Origin: Opitutaceae bacterium
GTDB lineage: Bacteria > Verrucomicrobiota > Verrucomicrobiia > Opitutales > Opitutaceae
Assembly (NCBI GenBank): GCA_003151515.1
Contig: PLXS01000028.1
Coordinates: 1 to 56,288, forward strand
Direction: 5' to 3'
Length of the DNA: 56,288 nt
A program made the position numbers and the translations under genes. This document shows positions 53,117-56,288 of this stretch, piece by piece. The notes beneath the pieces were generated by a model. It saw only the letters and a list, made by a program, of their open reading frames with translations. It was not told the DNA's origin and made no database searches. Every line of letters begins with the position of its first letter. Position 1 is the first letter of the stretch.

Positions 53117-55768
53117 CTAGTCCGTCCGAAGCGCTATCAACGGATCAACCCGTGAGGCGTGTCGCGCCGGGATATAGCCTGCAAATAGCGCACACGTCAG
53201 CAGGATCAACGTGGCTACGAAGTAGTTTGTCGGATCCTCGGGAGAGACGCCATATAGCATCGAATTCAGCCCGCGGCCGGCGACAAACGCGGTCCCAATG
53301 CCAAAGGCCAATCCACAGAACGCAAGTTTCATGGTCTGGAGAACGATGTGCCGCTGGACTGTTGATGCATCTGCGCCTAGAGCCATGCGAATGCCGATTT
53401 CCTTCGTTTGCTGCGAAACCATGTAGGAAATCACGCCGTAGAGGCCGAGTGCCGAGAGACCCACGGCAATCGCGGCAAAGCCACCAATTAACCAAACCAA
53501 AAGCCGCCTAGATGAGAGGGTGCGGTCGACCAACGCCTGCATTGGACGCACTTTGGTCAGCGGGAGCGTGGCATCAATGGGGCGAAGGACGTCACGCAGT
53601 CCCGCAGTCAGAGCGGCAACTGGTAATTTCGTCCGGACAATCATATCCCACGATGACCCATCGTTCACCTGGTGGAGCGAGAGATACATTTCGTTGCCAG
53701 AGGGAATTTCCGGCCCGTCATGGCGGACGTTAGCAACGACTCCTATTACTGCGCCTGGAAAGTTTCCGTTGACGTTGACTTGGCGGCCCACAGCGCTTTC
53801 GCCAGGCCAAAATTGGTTGGCAAGAGCCTGGTTTATGATGATTGCGCCGGGGGCATCTTTGGCGTCCGTTCGGTCGAAATCGCGACCAGCTACAAGGGTC
53901 GTGCCCATGGCCGCAAACAGGCCTGAGCTTACGATCCGGATGTGAGCGCCCGTCCAACGTTGATCCTTCGGATTGTCCTTATTGACGGGATAGATGCCCC
54001 AGCTTCTGTCGCGTTCCACAGGCACACAGTCGGTTAGCGCGGCGTGCTCAATCCCCGGTAGGGCACGCACATGATCAAGTATTTCCTCTAGATAGTTTTC
54101 TTTCGGACCATCACCAACTGGATCGATGCGCACTGCGACCAAGTTCTGAGGTCGAAATCCAAGATCGACTGCCAGCAGGTTTAATAGGCTGCGCACCAGC
54201 AAACCCGCGGAGACTGCGAGCACGCAGGCAAGTGCCACCTCTGCGATTACGAGAATGCTACGCGTCCGTGACCGATTTCGGCCGCCCGACGACCCGCGGC
54301 CTTCGTCATTCAGCGATTTCTGAATATCGCCGACGCGAGCTAACTTCCAAACTGGCAATGCTCCACATGACGCCACGGTAATTGCGGACAAGAGAACGGT
54401 GAAGCTGAGCGCTGAAGCGTCGAGCCGGAGGCCGTTCAAGAGAGGAATCTCCACTGATGACCTGACCGCTAGGAAATGAATGAAGCCCCATGCTACCAGT
54501 CCCCCAAGGAGTGTGCCGGTGGCGACAAGTACGAAGCATTCGGTCAGTAACTGCCAGGCTATGCGCGCCCGGCCGGCCCCTAGCGCGCAGCGAAGCGCAA
54601 GTTCCTTCCGCCTGGAGGCACCCTTCGCGAGCAGGAGGCCGCCAAGATTGAAGTTCACGATTGCCAAGACGAGCCCCGCGGCGATCCAAAGAAATTGCAG
54701 GGGCCGTTTCAGACTTCCGGCCACCCAATCGTGCAACGAGATAACATTGGCGGCAAAATATGGGTTCCTATTTGGATATTCCTTCTTGATCTGGGCAACA
54801 GAAAGGAGGAGGTCCGACCTTATTTGGTCGATACTTGCGCCCGGTCTTGCGTGGCCGATCAGCGAGACTGTGTTGCCCCAGTTTCTTGCCTCATCGTTGC
54901 TCAGCGCGGCATAGGTGTCCACGCGTACTGCGGGAAAGAACACCGAAGTGAAAGTATCCGCTGGCGGCAGGACACCAATGACCTCGACGGGACCACCATT
55001 AATTTGAATTGTCTGGCCGACAATTCGCGGATCGGAGCCATATCGTCGTTGCCACAACTGATGAGAAAGTATTATGCGGCCTGGGGCGTTCTTCACACCA
55101 TCTTCCGGGAGGAAAAGTCGTCCAATGAGCGGCTTCACGCCAAGCATGCCGAACAATCCGTAGGATACGTCGACGGAAAGAATAGTTTCGGGATCACCGG
55201 CACCCGTAAGCCGATAGGTCTGGCGAACGGAAAAGGGATTGTAGGCTTCGATCTGTTCAAGCGAGCGACTCGTTTCCCGAAGCCCCTCCCATGTATCGAC
55301 CTGAGAAGCGATGCCTGACAGATCGTGACTAGAGGCGGCTGGATCCCCGTTGAATATCCAGACCAGACGATCGGCGTGCGTGAACGGAATAGGCCGCAGC
55401 AGCACGGTGTTTACCAAGCTAAAGACTGTAGTGTTGAGGCCGATCCCAATCGCAAGGACCAGAAGCGCCACCGTTGCGAAGTCCCTTTCACGGTTCAAAA
55501 CCCGCAAGCCGTAACTTAGGTCACGTCCCACTTGTTCCAAAAAGGGCAGTCCGCGAGAGTCGCGGTGCAATTCTTTTAATTGTTCGATTCCGCCAAGAGC
55601 AATTCGAGCCTGACGTGCGGCCTCGTCCGGCATCATTCCTTCTTTGATAAGGTCCGAAACGTGCTGCTCTAAATGGTGTGCCAACTCAGAGTCGAACTCT
55701 GCGTCGAGAGCTGGTTTCGCGAATACAGCACGCACGCGCGCTACCCATCTGTCAAAAAATGCATTCAT
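53117..55768 (-). CDS. ADOP-type ABC transporter permease
   Basis: An 883-residue membrane protein of the acidobacterial duplicated orphan permease (ADOP) group. An N-terminal soluble prefix domain (about 1-90: FDSELAHHLEQHVSDL with GMMPDEAARQARIALGG) precedes a first MacB_PCD plus FtsX unit (about 100-470) and a second one (about 500-883). The FtsX ends read KGASRRKELALRCALGAG and QQTKEIGIRMALGAD. It has no ATPase domain and none is nearby. It overlaps the padR gene by 4 bp (ATGA). Codon usage and base composition differ from the MacB-like operon at 37-4677. Confidence 0.93.
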   Translation of the reverse strand: MNAFFDRWVARVRAVFAKPALDAEFDSELAHHLEQHVSDLIKEGMMPDEAARQARIALGGIEQLKELHRDSRGLPFLEQVGRDLSYGLRVLNRERDFATVALLVLAIGIGLNTTVFSLVNTVLLRPIPFTHADRLVWIFNGDPAASSHDLSGIASQVDTWEGLRETSRSLEQIEAYNPFSVRQTYRLTGAGDPETILSVDVSYGLFGMLGVKPLIGRLFLPEDGVKNAPGRIILSHQLWQRRYGSDPRIVGQTIQINGGPVEVIGVLPPADTFTSVFFPAVRVDTYAALSNDEARNWGNTVSLIGHARPGASIDQIRSDLLLSVAQIKKEYPNRNPYFAANVISLHDWVAGSLKRPLQFLWIAAGLVLAIVNFNLGGLLLAKGASRRKELALRCALGAGRARIAWQLLTECFVLVATGTLLGGLVAWGFIHFLAVRSSVEIPLLNGLRLDASALSFTVLLSAITVASCGALPVWKLARVGDIQKSLNDEGRGSSGGRNRSRTRSILVIAEVALACVLAVSAGLLVRSLLNLLAVDLGFRPQNLVAVRIDPVGDGPKENYLEEILDHVRALPGIEHAALTDCVPVERDRSWGIYPVNKDNPKDQRWTGAHIRIVSSGLFAAMGTTLVAGRDFDRTDAKDAPGAIIINQALANQFWPGESAVGRQVNVNGNFPGAVIGVVANVRHDGPEIPSGNEMYLSLHQVNDGSSWDMIVRTKLPVAALTAGLRDVLRPIDATLPLTKVRPMQALVDRTLSSRRLLVWLIGGFAAIAVGLSALGLYGVISYMVSQQTKEIGIRMALGADASTVQRHIVLQTMKLAFCGLAFGIGTAFVAGRGLNSMLYGVSPEDPTNYFVATLILLTCALFAGYIPARHASRVDPLIALRTD

Positions 55769-56118
55769 GTGGCAGCTTCGCCAGCAGCCGCATCAAGGAT
55801 CCGGTGAACGACACCCGATACGCGTTGCCAGTTCTCGGTTTCCTCGACCAGGCGTTTGCGCCCTCGGGCTGTAATTTCGTAAAATTTGGCTTTCCGGTTG
55901 TTTTCCGACGTGCCCCATTCGGCGCTGATCATTTTGCCCTGCTGAAGGCGAACGAGCGCTGCATAGATTGTCCCTTGGTTAAGAATGAGTACGTCGCCTC
56001 CGACCTGCTCGATACGGCGGGCAATGCCGTAGCCATGCATTGGCCCCATGCAGGTCAAGGTCTGTAGAACGAGCAAGTCGAGTGTTCCCTGTAGTAAATC
56101 AATTTTGTCTTTGCTCAT
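55765..56118 (-). CDS. PadR-family transcriptional regulator
   Basis: A 117-residue winged-helix regulator. LLQGTLDLLVLQTL, MHGYGIARRIEQ and LNQGTIYAALVRLQQ form the helix-turn-helix, followed by the wing KAKFYEITARGRKRLVEE. PadR genes next to ADOP permeases are a common pair, and the regulator probably controls both genes. The start has a strong AGGAG Shine-Dalgarno sequence 4 bp upstream, unlike most native genes here. A nested hairpin in the leader overlaps that site. Confidence 0.93.
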   Translation of the reverse strand: MSKDKIDLLQGTLDLLVLQTLTCMGPMHGYGIARRIEQVGGDVLILNQGTIYAALVRLQQGKMISAEWGTSENNRKAKFYEITARGRKRLVEETENWQRVSGVVHRILDAAAGEAAT

Positions 56119-56123
56119 GATGC

Positions 56124-56175
56124 TCCTGTTGAATTACCACATGAGAGGCCCATCTCCTGTGGGACGTCAACAGGA
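56124..56175 (-). promoter_or_regulatory. Nested hairpin covering the padR Shine-Dalgarno
   Basis: Outer stem TCCTGTTGA / TCAACAGGA (9 bp), middle stem CCACA / TGTGG (5 bp) and inner stem GAGA / TCTC (4 bp), with a 6-base loop and symmetric internal loops of 4+4 and 1+1. In the padR mRNA the AGGA of the Shine-Dalgarno AGGAG lies in the outer stem. The same dyad could act as a PadR operator in DNA. Confidence 0.55.
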
Positions 56176-56288
56176 AAGCGATGGGTCTACTGCAGAAACG
56201 CCAGACTCCGAAGAAACCCGCGGGGTGGAAACTCTGATGTTAAAATGCGCGAATCTTAATCGGCTTGAGAGTGCCGGGTTCGTGATGG

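Larger units (their letters stand above)
52381..56288. mobile_element. Left end of a probable genomic island at tRNA-Glu
   Basis: From the tRNA 3' end to the window edge the DNA is visibly less GC-rich than the rest, with AT-ended codons common. It carries a truncated tyrosine integrase next to the tRNA, then an ADOP permease and a PadR regulator. The right boundary and direct repeat are outside the window. Confidence 0.5.

Overview
The window is a gene-dense, high-GC bacterial chromosome segment of 56.3 kb with about 44 protein genes and one tRNA. The gene content suggests a Verrucomicrobiota member near Opitutaceae. The clues are a giant delta-60-repeat secreted protein with paired C-terminal modules, sialate-esterase-like and NamZ (DUF1343) proteins, a YXWGXW protein, sugar isomerase plus Gfo/Idh/MocA clusters, and native start codons that almost never carry a Shine-Dalgarno sequence. 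This placement is inference from gene content; no 16S or ribosomal protein gene is present.

Layout. 37-4677 (-): a MacA-like adaptor, an ABC ATPase and two FtsX/MacB-type permeases form an exporter operon. 4965-5705 (-): polyphosphate glucokinase, divergent from 5820-8992 (+), which holds a DsbA-like protein, an aldo/keto reductase and a secreted metallophosphoesterase. 9210-12953 (+): a hybrid two-component sensor with a propeller domain, whose signal peptide seems to lie upstream of the first ATG. 12983-16445 (-): a cytochrome b562-like protein, a TrmH methyltransferase, an RlmM-like methyltransferase and an L-Ala-D/L-Glu epimerase-like enzyme. 16514-19068 (+): glycerate kinase and NamZ muramidase lipoprotein. 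19173-26056 (+): seven genes (three Gfo/Idh/MocA oxidoreductases, two TIM-barrel isomerases, a Rieske protein, an amidohydrolase) that look like one catabolic cluster. 26040-27854 (-): GTP-dependent PEP carboxykinase. 28028-32804 (+): an RNB-family ribonuclease, an outer-membrane barrel, a YXWGXW protein and signal peptidase I. 32825-40837: a mix of small conserved proteins, a DUF2298 membrane protein, a CDF transporter, an ACT protein, a DUF3299 protein, a CNNM/CorC protein, a probably broken kinase-like gene and an exported peroxiredoxin. 41023-47019 (+): the delta-60 giant. 47044-48387 (-): a sialate-esterase homologue that has lost its catalytic residues. 48425-52205: uvrC and cinA, divergent around a shared dyad, then purC.

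A tRNA-Glu at 52304-52380 marks a clear boundary. Beyond it base composition drops, a truncated tyrosine integrase appears, and a PadR regulator with an ADOP-type ABC permease follows. This reads as the left end of a genomic island.

The best leads are the pseudoenzyme esterase, the 23-bp dyad between uvrC and cinA, the nested hairpin that overlaps the padR ribosome binding site, the hidden signal peptide of the hybrid sensor, the seven-gene catabolic cluster, and a set of promoter-like sites so close to their ATGs that the transcripts would be leaderless. I did not find a CRISPR array, an rRNA, a complete insertion sequence or a recognisable anti-phage system. No stretch longer than about 300 bases lacks a gene; the longest gaps are 4678-4964, 30460-30742 and 29507-29778.
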